From CAZOIA01 sp964579675 (GTDB taxonomy: Bacteria; Planctomycetota; Phycisphaerae; UBA1845; PWPN01), in contig CAZOIA010000072.1 in the NCBI GenBank assembly GCA_964579675.1, positions 1-25,210 on the forward strand: 25,210 nucleotides of DNA, in the 5' to 3' direction. Shown piece after piece: positions 1 through 7,430 of the stretch (position 1 is the stretch's first letter; each line of letters starts with the position of its first letter). The position numbers were made by a program, and so were the translations under genes. The notes below the pieces were generated by a model. It was not told where the DNA came from and did not search any database. It saw only the letters and a list, made by a program, of their open reading frames with translations.

Positions 1-13
1 CGGAAACACCTGG

Positions 14-39
14 GGGCGGCGCCTTCCAATAAGCCGCCC
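14..39. repeat. Hairpin near the left end, in gene-free DNA 1-146
   Basis: GGGCGGC at 14-20 pairs perfectly with GCCGCCC at 33-39 around a 12-nt loop. The next segment, TGTCATGCACCC at 44-55, is the exact reverse complement of 25039-25050 at the other end of the window. No coding signal was seen in 1-146. This looks like one arm of a dispersed palindromic repeat. Confidence 0.5.
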
Positions 40-146
40 AAAGTGTCATGCACCCCAGGCAAGGGGAGGCAGGACGGGGAACTTGACCGATCTCCCCTGA
101 TTTCCTTATGCTGATAGCCGGTTTCCTTCCTCACGAGGGTTTGGCC

Positions 147-1100
147 GTGACACGTATTCCGTCTATCGCACTGGGTCTTCTGGCGGTGCTCGTGCCGCTC
201 GGCTGTCGGCGGGAGAGCGATCCGCCCCCGCGGTTCTTCGGCCAGGGGGGCAAGCTTCCGCCGATCCGCGTCCGAGCGCGGGTGGGTGCGGATTCCATCC
301 TCGGGCCCGCCGCCGGTTCGGACGAGCCTGTGTCCCCCCGCGGTGGTGGAGGCGATGAGACCTCCGAAGGGCCGGTGGTGATCGACGACTCGACGCCGGC
401 TGGTGTAGTGGGCACCTACGTGGCGATGGCGGCCGGCGGGCACGTAGGTCAACTCGCGGAGATTCTGGTTCCCGAGCAGCAGGAACCGGCACGTCAGATC
501 GTCGCTGCTTTTGGGCCCCTCATCAAGGCGCAGGCAGAGCTGGATCGGGTTTGCGAGGAGCGGTTCGGGCACGCGATCCGGCTGGACGAGAGCGGCGGGG
601 GCAAGATGCGGCTCGACCTTGTCAAGCGTTTCAAGATCGTCGAGATCAACGAAGACCAGGGCCGGGCGACGCTCGCGGAGCAAGACAACGAGTCGGTGAC
701 CATGACCCTGGGGTTGCAGCAAGTCGATGGGCGATGGCGCGTGAAGGATCCTCAACTCCCGTCAGAGGCGGCAGAACCGGCGATGATGACCCCGATGCTG
801 GAGGCGTACTCAAAGATGGCCGACGCGATGCGGGCCGTGGCCGCCAGGATCGAGGGCGGCGAACTCGCCGACGATGAGGCCGCTGCGCAGGCGCTCCAGC
901 AGGCGGTGTTCAAGGCGATGGGCATGGACAAGATGCTCGATGCGATGGGGGAAGAAATTGGCGCGGCGCTCGAGGAGAGCATGTCCGCGGAGGGCGAGGG
1001 CGAGTCGGACGAAGAGGCAGAACCCGCCCCAGCGAAGCCCAGCACGAGCGAGCGGGAGCCGGTGGACGAGGTGATCTCCTCGCCCCTGCTGCCCCGGTAG
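147..1100 (+). CDS. Putative lipoprotein of unknown function
   Basis: This encodes about 317 aa. The GTG at 147 is preferred over the ATG at 108 because a GAGGG sits 8 nt upstream and because translation then opens directly with a signal peptide: a basic start, a hydrophobic run, then LVPLGC. That is a plausible but not ideal lipobox, since the -3 residue is Pro. A Gly/Pro-rich linker follows (about residues 20-80). Next is a compact domain (about 85-210) with a 'GRWRVKDPQLP' ending that resembles secreted domains of the SnoaL/DUF4878 type. An Ala/Glu-rich helical region and an acidic, low-complexity C-terminus close the protein. I do not recognise a family. The likely location is lipid-anchored at the cell envelope. 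An intrinsic terminator lies 185 bp downstream. Confidence 0.75.
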   Translation: MTRIPSIALGLLAVLVPLGCRRESDPPPRFFGQGGKLPPIRVRARVGADSILGPAAGSDEPVSPRGGGGDETSEGPVVIDDSTPAGVVGTYVAMAAGGHVGQLAEILVPEQQEPARQIVAAFGPLIKAQAELDRVCEERFGHAIRLDESGGGKMRLDLVKRFKIVEINEDQGRATLAEQDNESVTMTLGLQQVDGRWRVKDPQLPSEAAEPAMMTPMLEAYSKMADAMRAVAARIEGGELADDEAAAQALQQAVFKAMGMDKMLDAMGEEIGAALEESMSAEGEGESDEEAEPAPAKPSTSEREPVDEVISSPLLPR

Positions 1101-1176
1101 ACAGCCTGAGAACTTGAGCGGCGGTTCTTGCTTTTGCCTGGCTCTTATGGTAAGGGGAAATACTTGGCCGAGCCGA

Positions 1177-1234
1177 CAGGTGGGCACAGGTGCGAGGATG
1201 AAGATAACCCGGTTCATTATGATTATCCCACCTG
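1177..1234 (+). promoter_or_regulatory. Candidate structured RNA leader upstream of the MATE gene
   Basis: CAGGTGGG (1177-1184) is perfectly complementary to CCCACCTG (1227-1234), giving an 8-bp stem. It encloses a smaller hairpin, ATGAA (1198-1202) with TTCAT (1213-1217). About 50 nt later comes a strong intrinsic terminator ending 12 nt before the MATE start codon. This arrangement is what a riboswitch or attenuator leader looks like. I looked for guanidine-I/II, yybP-ykoY, fluoride, TPP and c-di-GMP motifs and matched none. It could equally be the 3' UTR of the upstream lipoprotein gene. Confidence 0.3.
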
Positions 1235-1284
1235 GGAAGGAGAGGACCTAGCGCTCCCCATCGATCGTCTTTGGCGGTTTTAAC

Positions 1285-1320
1285 ATCCCCGGGAGCGTGA
1301 CCCGCTTCCGGGGATTTTTT
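1285..1320 (+). terminator. Intrinsic terminator just before the MATE start codon
   Basis: A 13-bp stem is formed by 1285-1297 and 1303-1315, with one G-U pair and the 5-nt loop TGACC. It is followed directly by six T (1315-1320). It ends 12 nt before the ATG at 1333. It either terminates the lipoprotein transcript or acts as an attenuator for the MATE gene. Confidence 0.8.
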
Positions 1321-1332
1321 GGCGTTTGTGTC

Positions 1333-2907
1333 ATGTCCCACGCTGATAGCCAGACCGACGGACCGGCAAAAGATCACTGGCCCGGGGCGGAAACGTTGGA
1401 CGGCGCGGGTGTTCTGAGTGATGCGCCGGGGAGTCCCGACCTCTCGTGGCGGCACGATCTGCGCATGCTGCTTCTGATTGCCGGGCCGAACGTCGCCAGC
1501 ACCGTCGCCCAGACCCTGATGAGCTTCGTGGACTACGCGATCGTTTCGCAATTGCCCGATCCCTCCGCCGCCCAGGCTGCGGTGTCTTCGTCAGGGATGG
1601 TGTTCTTCAGCGTCTTTTCGCTGCTGCTCGGCGTCATGGTGTGCGTGACGACGGTGGTGAGCCAATCGTTCGGTGCCAACCGCCCGCGGGACTGCTCCGC
1701 GTATGCGTGGCAGGGGATCTGGATCAGCATGCTGTTCGGGGTGGGGGCCCTGGCGCTCTGGCCCGCCACCCCGACCCTCTACGACTTCATCGGGCATGAC
1801 CCCAAGGTCCGCCTGATGGAGGTCAGGTACACGCAGATTCGGTGGGTGAGCCTGGGTGCAGCGGGGGCGACGGTGGCCCTGGCGAACTTCTTCAACGGGA
1901 TTCACCGGCCCAAGGTTAACGCGGTATCGGTGATAGCGGCAACGGTCCTCAACGCCATACTGACCTACACCCTGGTACTGGGCAGATGGGGCCTGCCCGC
2001 GATGGGCGTGACCGGGGCCGCATGGGGCACGGTGACCGCCACGCTGTTCCGCACGACCTGGCTGCTGGCGGCCATGTGCTTCGGTCGTCATGCCGCCCCG
2101 TTCCACGCGCTGCGGACCTGGCGGGTGAATGCGGACAAGATGCGGCGGCTGGTGCGGGTGGGCTGGCCGTCGGGCGTGTCGTTCGTGCTCGATATCGCCG
2201 CGTGGTCGGTGTTGCTGGTGTTCATCGTGGGCAAGTTCGGCACGGTTCACCTGGCGGCGACGGCCACCGTTTTCAGGTATCTCGAGATGTCGTTCATGCC
2301 CGCAGTCGGGATCGGCATTGCGGTCTCGACCGTGGTGGGCCGGGCGATCGGAGAGGGCAGACCCCATCTCGCCCGACGCCGGGCCGCCCTCGGAAGCGCC
2401 ATCAACATGATCTACATGGGCGTCATGGGTGTTATCTATGTGGTGTTTGGCCCCGGGCTGATATGGATCTTCAACGGGGACGCCGCGGTGATCACCCTCG
2501 GGGCGGAGCTGCTCGCTTTCGCGGCCGTTTTCCAACTGTTCGACGCGGTCGGCATCACCTACAGCAACGCCCTCCGCGGAGCGGGCGACACCCGGTGGCC
2601 GATGGTGGTGGGGACAATCGAGGTCTGGGCGATCATGATCTGCGGAAGCCTCTGGGTGATCCGCGCCCATCCGGAGCTCGGCTCGAAGGGGCCTTGGATC
2701 TTCGCCACCGCGTTCATCATCGTCATCGGTACCACCTTCTGGGTGCGATGGCGCCGCGGGAAGTGGGAGCAGATCGACGTAATCGGGCGAACCGAGCCGG
2801 ACGCTGCCGACTTCGAGATAGCCCCCTCCGAGCCGGCCGTCGCCGAGGCCGCCGGGTCACCCGAGGTCGCGGCCGAGCCCGAGCACGTTGGCAGAGGATC
2901 GAAATGA
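1333..2907 (+). CDS. MATE family multidrug/cation antiporter
   Basis: This encodes 524 aa. The reading frame is open from a GTG at 1297, but that codon lies inside the terminator hairpin, so the ATG at 1333 is taken as the start. After a hydrophilic N-terminus of about 45 residues the protein is hydrophobic, with roughly twelve membrane segments in two MatE halves. Typical features are the first helix (LLIAGPNVASTVAQTLMSFV), the 'NFFNGIHRPK' loop, and near the C-terminal half 'YSNALRGAGDTRWPM', the hallmark of this family. MATE proteins export drugs or metabolites in exchange for Na+ or H+ at the inner membrane; the substrate cannot be read from sequence. The C-terminal 45 or so residues are an acidic Ala/Glu/Pro-rich cytoplasmic tail. 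No strong ribosome-binding site is visible. Confidence 0.92.
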   Translation: MSHADSQTDGPAKDHWPGAETLDGAGVLSDAPGSPDLSWRHDLRMLLLIAGPNVASTVAQTLMSFVDYAIVSQLPDPSAAQAAVSSSGMVFFSVFSLLLGVMVCVTTVVSQSFGANRPRDCSAYAWQGIWISMLFGVGALALWPATPTLYDFIGHDPKVRLMEVRYTQIRWVSLGAAGATVALANFFNGIHRPKVNAVSVIAATVLNAILTYTLVLGRWGLPAMGVTGAAWGTVTATLFRTTWLLAAMCFGRHAAPFHALRTWRVNADKMRRLVRVGWPSGVSFVLDIAAWSVLLVFIVGKFGTVHLAATATVFRYLEMSFMPAVGIGIAVSTVVGRAIGEGRPHLARRRAALGSAINMIYMGVMGVIYVVFGPGLIWIFNGDAAVITLGAELLAFAAVFQLFDAVGITYSNALRGAGDTRWPMVVGTIEVWAIMICGSLWVIRAHPELGSKGPWIFATAFIIVIGTTFWVRWRRGKWEQIDVIGRTEPDAADFEIAPSEPAVAEAAGSPEVAAEPEHVGRGSK

Positions 2908-2940
2908 CCCTAACATAAGCACCCGCAGAGGCGGGGCACA

Positions 2941-3020
2941 AGCCGGGAGGGAGCGAAAGCGCGACGGAGAGACGGAAAGATGGAGAGACGGAGACACGGA
3001 GAGAAAGAGAGTGGGTGAGG
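2941..3020. repeat. Purine-rich degenerate tandem array, 8-bp period
   Basis: Ten consecutive 8-mers can be read with a fixed phase from 2941. Examples are CGGAGAGA (2965), CGGAAAGA (2973), TGGAGAGA (2981), CGGAGACA (2989) and CGGAGAGA (2997). Most units end in GA. A period of 8 excludes a coding origin. The array lies in the gene-free 2908-3267 gap between the MATE gene and ileS. Confidence 0.7.
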
Positions 3021-3055
3021 GGGATAGTGCGAGCTTGGGCGACGACTGGAGGACT

Positions 3056-3116
3056 GCGGCAACTTGTTGCCGCCCCCCACCGCCCGTACGAGAGTACCTG
3101 CGGCAATGAATTGCCG
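3056..3116. repeat. Twin hairpins with the same stem
   Basis: GCGGCAA (3056-3062) pairs with TTGCCGC (3067-3073) across the loop CTTG. Then CGGCAA (3101-3106) pairs with TTGCCG (3111-3116) across the loop TGAA. Two copies of one stem 39 bp apart in intergenic DNA resemble a REP-type doublet. Neither has a T-tract, so they are unlikely to be intrinsic terminators. Confidence 0.6.
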
Positions 3117-3168
3117 TGGTCCTGGAGGTTACGTCCGTCCCAGCGAGGGCGACCGGTCAGTTTGAGCA

Positions 3169-3248
3169 ACGTGAAAAAGTGCCGACGCGCGAAAACACGA
3201 ACGCGTGAAAGTGTGAACGTGCGAAGAGGCGAGCGTGTGAAATCGCGA
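3169..3248. repeat. Degenerate 8-bp tandem array abutting the ileS start
   Basis: Ten 8-mers run without interruption from 3169. Examples are ACGCGCGA (3185), ACGCGTGA (3201), AAGTGTGA (3209), ACGTGCGA (3217) and GCGTGTGA (3233). Eight of ten end in GA, and the rough consensus is AMGTGNGA. The array ends 19 bp before the ileS ATG, so it probably lies in the ileS promoter or 5' UTR. The same unit recurs at 17850-17956 and, inverted, at 18025-18088. Confidence 0.75.
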
Positions 3249-3267
3249 TAGCCCAACAAGAGCGCCC

Positions 3268-6200
3268 ATGTTCAAAGCAGTACCAGCCCAATTCGATTTC
3301 CCGGCGGCGGAGCTCGAAGCCCTGCGCTTCTGGGAGAAGAATGATATTCACGAGAAATCGCTCGCCCAGCGTGAGGGCCGCCCCTCGTTCGTGTTCTACG
3401 AGGGGCCGCCGACCGCCAACGGCCTGCCGCATCCGGGCCACTGCCTGACCCGGATCATCAAGGACGTCTTCCCCCGCTACAAGACCATGACCGGGTGCTA
3501 CTGCCACCGCAAGGGCGGCTGGGACACCCACGGCCTGCCAGTCGAGGCGGAGGTGTGCAGAGAACTCAAGATTCACACGAAACAGGAAATCGAGAAGTAC
3601 GGGATTGAGAAGTTCATCCGCCGCTGCCAGGAGAGCGTCTTTCGATACACGAGAGAATGGGAGGAACTCACCCGCCGCCTGGGCTTCTGGATCAACCTCG
3701 AAGAGGCGTACGTAACGTGTCACCAGTCTTACGTCGAGAGTGTCTGGTGGGCGTTGAAGACGCTTTTCGACCGGGGCCTGCTCTACCAGGGGCACAAGGT
3801 CGTCTGGTGGTGGCCTCAGGGCGGCACCGCGCTGTCCGCGGGCGAGGTCGGACAGGGATACCGGGAAGTGGACGATCCGTCCATCACGGTTCGCTTCCGG
3901 CTCAAGGGTCAACCGGGGACGAGCTTCCTGGCCTGGACCACTACGCCGTGGACGCTGCCCAGCAACGTTGCCCTGGCCGTCCACCCCGATGTCCCCTACG
4001 CCCACATCGCCGTTGAAGGCGAAGAGTTCATTCTTGCCCGCGACCTGGTCCCCGCCGTTTTCAAAGGACTGCCCGTTGATCTCGAAAAAGACGTCCGGAC
4101 GGTCCGCACGGTCAAGGGATCGGACCTGGTCGGCATGCAATACGAGCCGCTTTTCCCTTACGCCGAGCCCGAGGGCGGCAAGGCCTGGGAAGTCATTGCC
4201 GCCGATTTCGTCACGCTCGACACCGGCACGGGCATCGTGCACATGGCCCCCGCGTTCGGCGAGGATGATTATCGGGCCGCCCAGGAGGAAGGGCTGGGTT
4301 TCCTCCAGCTCATCGCCCCCGACGGCAGGTTCGTGCCCGAGGCAACCGATTTCGCCGGGCGGTTCTGCAAGGAAGCCGACCTCGACATCGTCCGCTGGCT
4401 CAAGGACAAGGGCCTGCTGCTCAAGCGCGAACAGGTTCGCCACGACTACCCGTTCTGCTGGCGGGCGGAGGACGATCCCCTTATCCAGTATGCCCGCAAG
4501 AGCTGGTTTATCCGGACCACGGACTTCCGCGACGCGTTCCTGGCCAACAACCGCAAGATCAACTGGCTGCCCGAGCACATTCGTGACGGCCGGTTCGGCA
4601 ACTTCCTGGAGGACAACGTTGACTGGGCATTGTCGCGGGAGCGGTTCTGGGGCACGCCGCTGCCGATCTGGCAGTGCGACGAGACGGGCAGGCAGGAGGC
4701 GGTGGCGTCCTATGCCGAACTGCTCGCCAAACCGGGCGTGCAGGGGACGGACGCCTGGGAGAAGGCCAAGCGGGCCAACCCCGACCTGACTGACGACCTC
4801 AAGGTGCATAAGCCTTACATTGATGCGATCACGTACGATTCGCCGTTCGCGTCCGGGGCGCGCATGAGCCGCGTCCCCGAGGTGATCGACTGCTGGTTCG
4901 ACAGCGGGTGCATGCCGTTCGCCCAGTGGGGGTACCCGCATCAGAACGCTGAGCTGTTCAGGGACCGTTTCCCCGCCGACTTCATCAGCGAGGCGATCGA
5001 CCAGACGCGGGGGTGGTTCTATACGCTGCTGGCGATCAGCACGATGCTGTTCAGCGATCGCGGCCCCGCGGGCCAAGGAGCCGCGGGCCAAAGAGCCGCG
5101 GGCTTCAGCCCGCGCGGCGCCCAGATCCCGAGCAGCGCCGGGACGGCCCGTCCAGGTGAGGCTGCGCAGGCTGAAGCCTGCGGCTCTTCGGATAGCACGT
5201 TCAGCGAGCAGTTCCCCCATCCATACCGCAACTGCATCGTGCTCGGCCTGGTCGCCGGCGAGGACGGCCGGAAGCTCTCCAAGAGCAAACGCAACTACAA
5301 GGAGCCGAGCTATATCTTCGAGCGCGAGGGCGCCGACGCCATGCGCTGGTCGATGCTCAGCAGCCAGGCGCCCTGGACCGGTGCCCGGTTCAAGGAGGGA
5401 ACCATCGCCACCGACCAGCGCGAGTTCCTCATCAAGCTGTACAACGTGTACAGCTTCTTCGTGATTTATGCCAACATCGACAAGTGGTCGCCGACCGCCG
5501 CGGACAGCACGCCCTGCGAGCCGAGCGAACTCGACCGGTGGATCATCACCGAACTCAACCAGACCATCGCCGACCTCCGGGCGGCAATGGATCGGTACGA
5601 GAACTATCCCGCCTGCCGGCGACTCGTTGAGTTTGTGGATGGGCTAAGCAACTGGTACGTCCGCCGGTCGCGAGACCGGTTCTGGCGATCGGGCATGGAC
5701 GCGGACAAAAACGCCGCCTATCAGACACTCTGGTCGTGTCTGAGCACGCTTTCCAGGTTGATCGCTCCGTTTACGCCGTTCTTCGCCGAGACGCTCTACC
5801 AGAATCTCGCGCGGTCCCAACTCGCCGCCGTGCCCGAAAGCGTTCATCTTTGTGACTACCCGGCCGTCGATGCGTCGAGGATCGACCGCACGCTTGCCGG
5901 GGAAATGGCGATTGTCCGCGAGATTGCCTCGCTCGGCCGGGCGGCGCGGATGGACGCCAAGGTCAAGGTCCGTCAACCGCTGGCGGTGGTGGAGATCGTG
6001 CTGGCGGACCCGTCGCATCGGGCGTGGCTCGAAAGCCATTTGCCCCTGATCGCCGACGAACTGAACGTCAAGAGAGTCGAGTTCGCCTCCGACGCCGGCA
6101 AGTACGTGACCTGCGAGATCAAACCGAACTTCAAGTCGATCGGTCCGAAGTTCGGCAAACTCGCGCCGCAGATCAAGAAGGGCCTTGCCGCCGCGGATGC

Positions 6201-6669
6201 GGCCGACCTCCGCCGTCAGCTCACCGAGCAGGGCAAGGCCCGTTTGACCGTCAGTGGCGAGACCGTGGAGTTGACACCGGACGACGTGCGGATAGCGCTG
6301 AAGGCACGCCCGGGCTGGGCAGCCGCCCAGGGCCGTCAGGCGGTCGTGGTGCTCAGCACGGACATCAGCAATAAACTCAAAGCCGAGGGGTTGGCCCGTG
6401 AGCTTATCCATCTCATACAATCAGGTCGCAGAGACAAGCAGTTGAATTACGAGGAACGTATCCGCATACGGGTCCAGGCAGAGGGTCCACTCGCGCAGGC
6501 GATTGAACGACACAGTCAGTACATCCGCACTGAGACGCTTGCAACTGACCTGACCCAAGAAGAAGACCTGCCCGATGCTGAATACCAGTGGACGATCGAT
6601 GGAATGGGCTGCCAAATGTCGATCGAAGTCGCGGGATCATCCCCACTCGGCTCCGACGCCACCCGGTGA
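3268..6669 (+). CDS. ileS: Isoleucyl-tRNA synthetase, type 2-like, with in-frame insertion
   Basis: This encodes 1133 aa. The enzyme charges tRNA-Ile with isoleucine in the cytoplasm. Class I motifs are clear: HPGH at residues 55-58 (the HIGH motif) and KLSKS at 669-673. The editing CP1 domain lies between them, with 'TTPWTLPSN' around residue 230. The N-terminal 'YEGPPTANG...PHPGH' block and a C-terminus lacking the Cys zinc finger of classical bacterial IleS fit the eukaryote-like type 2 enzymes, some of which resist mupirocin. The protein is longer than usual for the family. About 50 of the extra residues (roughly 597-646, Gly/Ala/Ser/Pro-rich) are encoded by a palindromic element at 5049-5207, placed about 20 residues before KLSKS. 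The frame stays open through it, so the enzyme is probably functional. The start is supported by alignment to the usual N-terminus, not by a strong ribosome-binding site. Confidence 0.97.
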   Translation: MFKAVPAQFDFPAAELEALRFWEKNDIHEKSLAQREGRPSFVFYEGPPTANGLPHPGHCLTRIIKDVFPRYKTMTGCYCHRKGGWDTHGLPVEAEVCRELKIHTKQEIEKYGIEKFIRRCQESVFRYTREWEELTRRLGFWINLEEAYVTCHQSYVESVWWALKTLFDRGLLYQGHKVVWWWPQGGTALSAGEVGQGYREVDDPSITVRFRLKGQPGTSFLAWTTTPWTLPSNVALAVHPDVPYAHIAVEGEEFILARDLVPAVFKGLPVDLEKDVRTVRTVKGSDLVGMQYEPLFPYAEPEGGKAWEVIAADFVTLDTGTGIVHMAPAFGEDDYRAAQEEGLGFLQLIAPDGRFVPEATDFAGRFCKEADLDIVRWLKDKGLLLKREQVRHDYPFCWRAEDDPLIQYARKSWFIRTTDFRDAFLANNRKINWLPEHIRDGRFGNFLEDNVDWALSRERFWGTPLPIWQCDETGRQEAVASYAELLAKPGVQGTDAWEKAKRANPDLTDDLKVHKPYIDAITYDSPFASGARMSRVPEVIDCWFDSGCMPFAQWGYPHQNAELFRDRFPADFISEAIDQTRGWFYTLLAISTMLFSDRGPAGQGAAGQRAAGFSPRGAQIPSSAGTARPGEAAQAEACGSSDSTFSEQFPHPYRNCIVLGLVAGEDGRKLSKSKRNYKEPSYIFEREGADAMRWSMLSSQAPWTGARFKEGTIATDQREFLIKLYNVYSFFVIYANIDKWSPTAADSTPCEPSELDRWIITELNQTIADLRAAMDRYENYPACRRLVEFVDGLSNWYVRRSRDRFWRSGMDADKNAAYQTLWSCLSTLSRLIAPFTPFFAETLYQNLARSQLAAVPESVHLCDYPAVDASRIDRTLAGEMAIVREIASLGRAARMDAKVKVRQPLAVVEIVLADPSHRAWLESHLPLIADELNVKRVEFASDAGKYVTCEIKPNFKSIGPKFGKLAPQIKKGLAAADAADLRRQLTEQGKARLTVSGETVELTPDDVRIALKARPGWAAAQGRQAVVVLSTDISNKLKAEGLARELIHLIQSGRRDKQLNYEERIRIRVQAEGPLAQAIERHSQYIRTETLATDLTQEEDLPDAEYQWTIDGMGCQMSIEVAGSSPLGSDATR
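5049..5207. mobile_element. REPIN/MITE-like palindromic insertion inside ileS
   Basis: A 9-bp direct repeat, GTTCAGCGA, occurs at 5049-5057 and 5199-5207, exactly 150 bp apart (50 codons). Between the copies, 5091-5110 and 5169-5188 form a 20-bp inverted repeat with 19 matches. Each arm contains its own palindrome: GCGGGCT-TC-AGCCCGC and GCAGGCT-GA-AGCCTGC. A 15-bp unit (AGCCGCGGGCCAA plus two bases) is repeated about 2.5 times left of the first arm. The core palindrome recurs in intergenic DNA at 13479-13502 and 22463-22491. No transposase is present. The direct repeats do not touch the inverted repeats (33 and 10 bp remain outside), so the exact element borders are uncertain. Confidence 0.7.
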
Positions 6670-6773
6670 GACCGTTGTTCCTCGCGCAGGCGCGCGTAGT
6701 ATATGTATTGCCTTGGGAAAGATGTTGACGATTACCGATGCTCTCACCCCTGTTGAGACCGAGCAGCCGACGG

Positions 6774-7382
6774 ATGACGAGCCAAGAAAGACAACTGCGA
6801 ATTGGTGTGCTCCTTTCCGGTGGCGGACGAACCCTCCAAAATCTCGTGGATGTCATCCGTCGCGGCGAACTCGACGCCGAAATCGCCGTCGTTATCTCCT
6901 CATTGTCGAAGGTCAAAGGCGTCGAGCGGGCGAGGGCGGCGGGCTTGCCCGTTGTCATCATTCGCAAGAAGGATCACCCCGGCGTGGATGATTTCAGTCG
7001 GCTCATCGTGGAAACGTTCGAGGCCCACGACGTCCAGCTTGCCTGCCAAGCGGGTTGGATGTGTTACTGGTGCTTGCCCGAGCGTTGGATAGGGCGGGTG
7101 ATGAACATTCACCCGGCCCTGCTGCCGAAGTTCAGCGGGAAGGGTTACTATGGCCACCACGTGCACGAGGCGGTGCTGGCCGCGGGTGAGAAAGAAAGTG
7201 GCTGCACCGTGCATTTCGCCAACAACGAGTACGACGCCGGCCCGATCATCCTGCAACGGAAGGTGCCCGTTTTGCCCGACGACACGCCGGACACGCTCGC
7301 GGCCCGTGTCTTCGAGCAGGAGTGCATCGCCTATCCGCAGGCGATCCGCCAGTTTGCACGCCGTCAGTCCGTTCGACGATGA
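6774..7382 (+). CDS. purN: Phosphoribosylglycinamide formyltransferase (GAR transformylase)
   Basis: This encodes about 202 aa, close to the usual PurN length. The enzyme transfers a formyl group from 10-formyl-tetrahydrofolate to GAR in de novo purine synthesis. The N-terminal phosphate-binding loop reads 'VLLSGGGRTLQNLVD'. The catalytic block is 'MNIHPALLPKFSGKGYYG', with Asn111 and His113 corresponding to Asn106 and His108 of E. coli, and 'EYDAGPIILQ' supplies Asp154. The frame is open from an ATG at 6738, but the ATG at 6774 places the Rossmann strand at the usual distance from the start. Neither has a strong ribosome-binding site. The gene lies about 100 bp downstream of ileS and converges on the CAP-domain gene. 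Confidence 0.93.
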   Translation: MTSQERQLRIGVLLSGGGRTLQNLVDVIRRGELDAEIAVVISSLSKVKGVERARAAGLPVVIIRKKDHPGVDDFSRLIVETFEAHDVQLACQAGWMCYWCLPERWIGRVMNIHPALLPKFSGKGYYGHHVHEAVLAAGEKESGCTVHFANNEYDAGPIILQRKVPVLPDDTPDTLAARVFEQECIAYPQAIRQFARRQSVRR

Positions 7383-7430
7383 ACGCGCGTGCGCGTGAGA
7401 CTACCGCGCGCTTGCAGTCACCATTCCGGC

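Noticed and set aside
3169..3248. CRISPR array
   Set aside because: Units are 8 bp with no spacers, and no cas genes are present.
2908..3267. T-box leader for ileS
   Set aside because: No T-box core sequence or antiterminator/terminator pair with a T-tract was found; the gap is explained by arrays and hairpins.
3157..5220. Long open frame of 687 codons on the minus strand opposite ileS
   Set aside because: It is the antisense shadow of a GC-rich gene: it lacks a recognisable domain or ribosome-binding site, while the plus strand carries all synthetase motifs.
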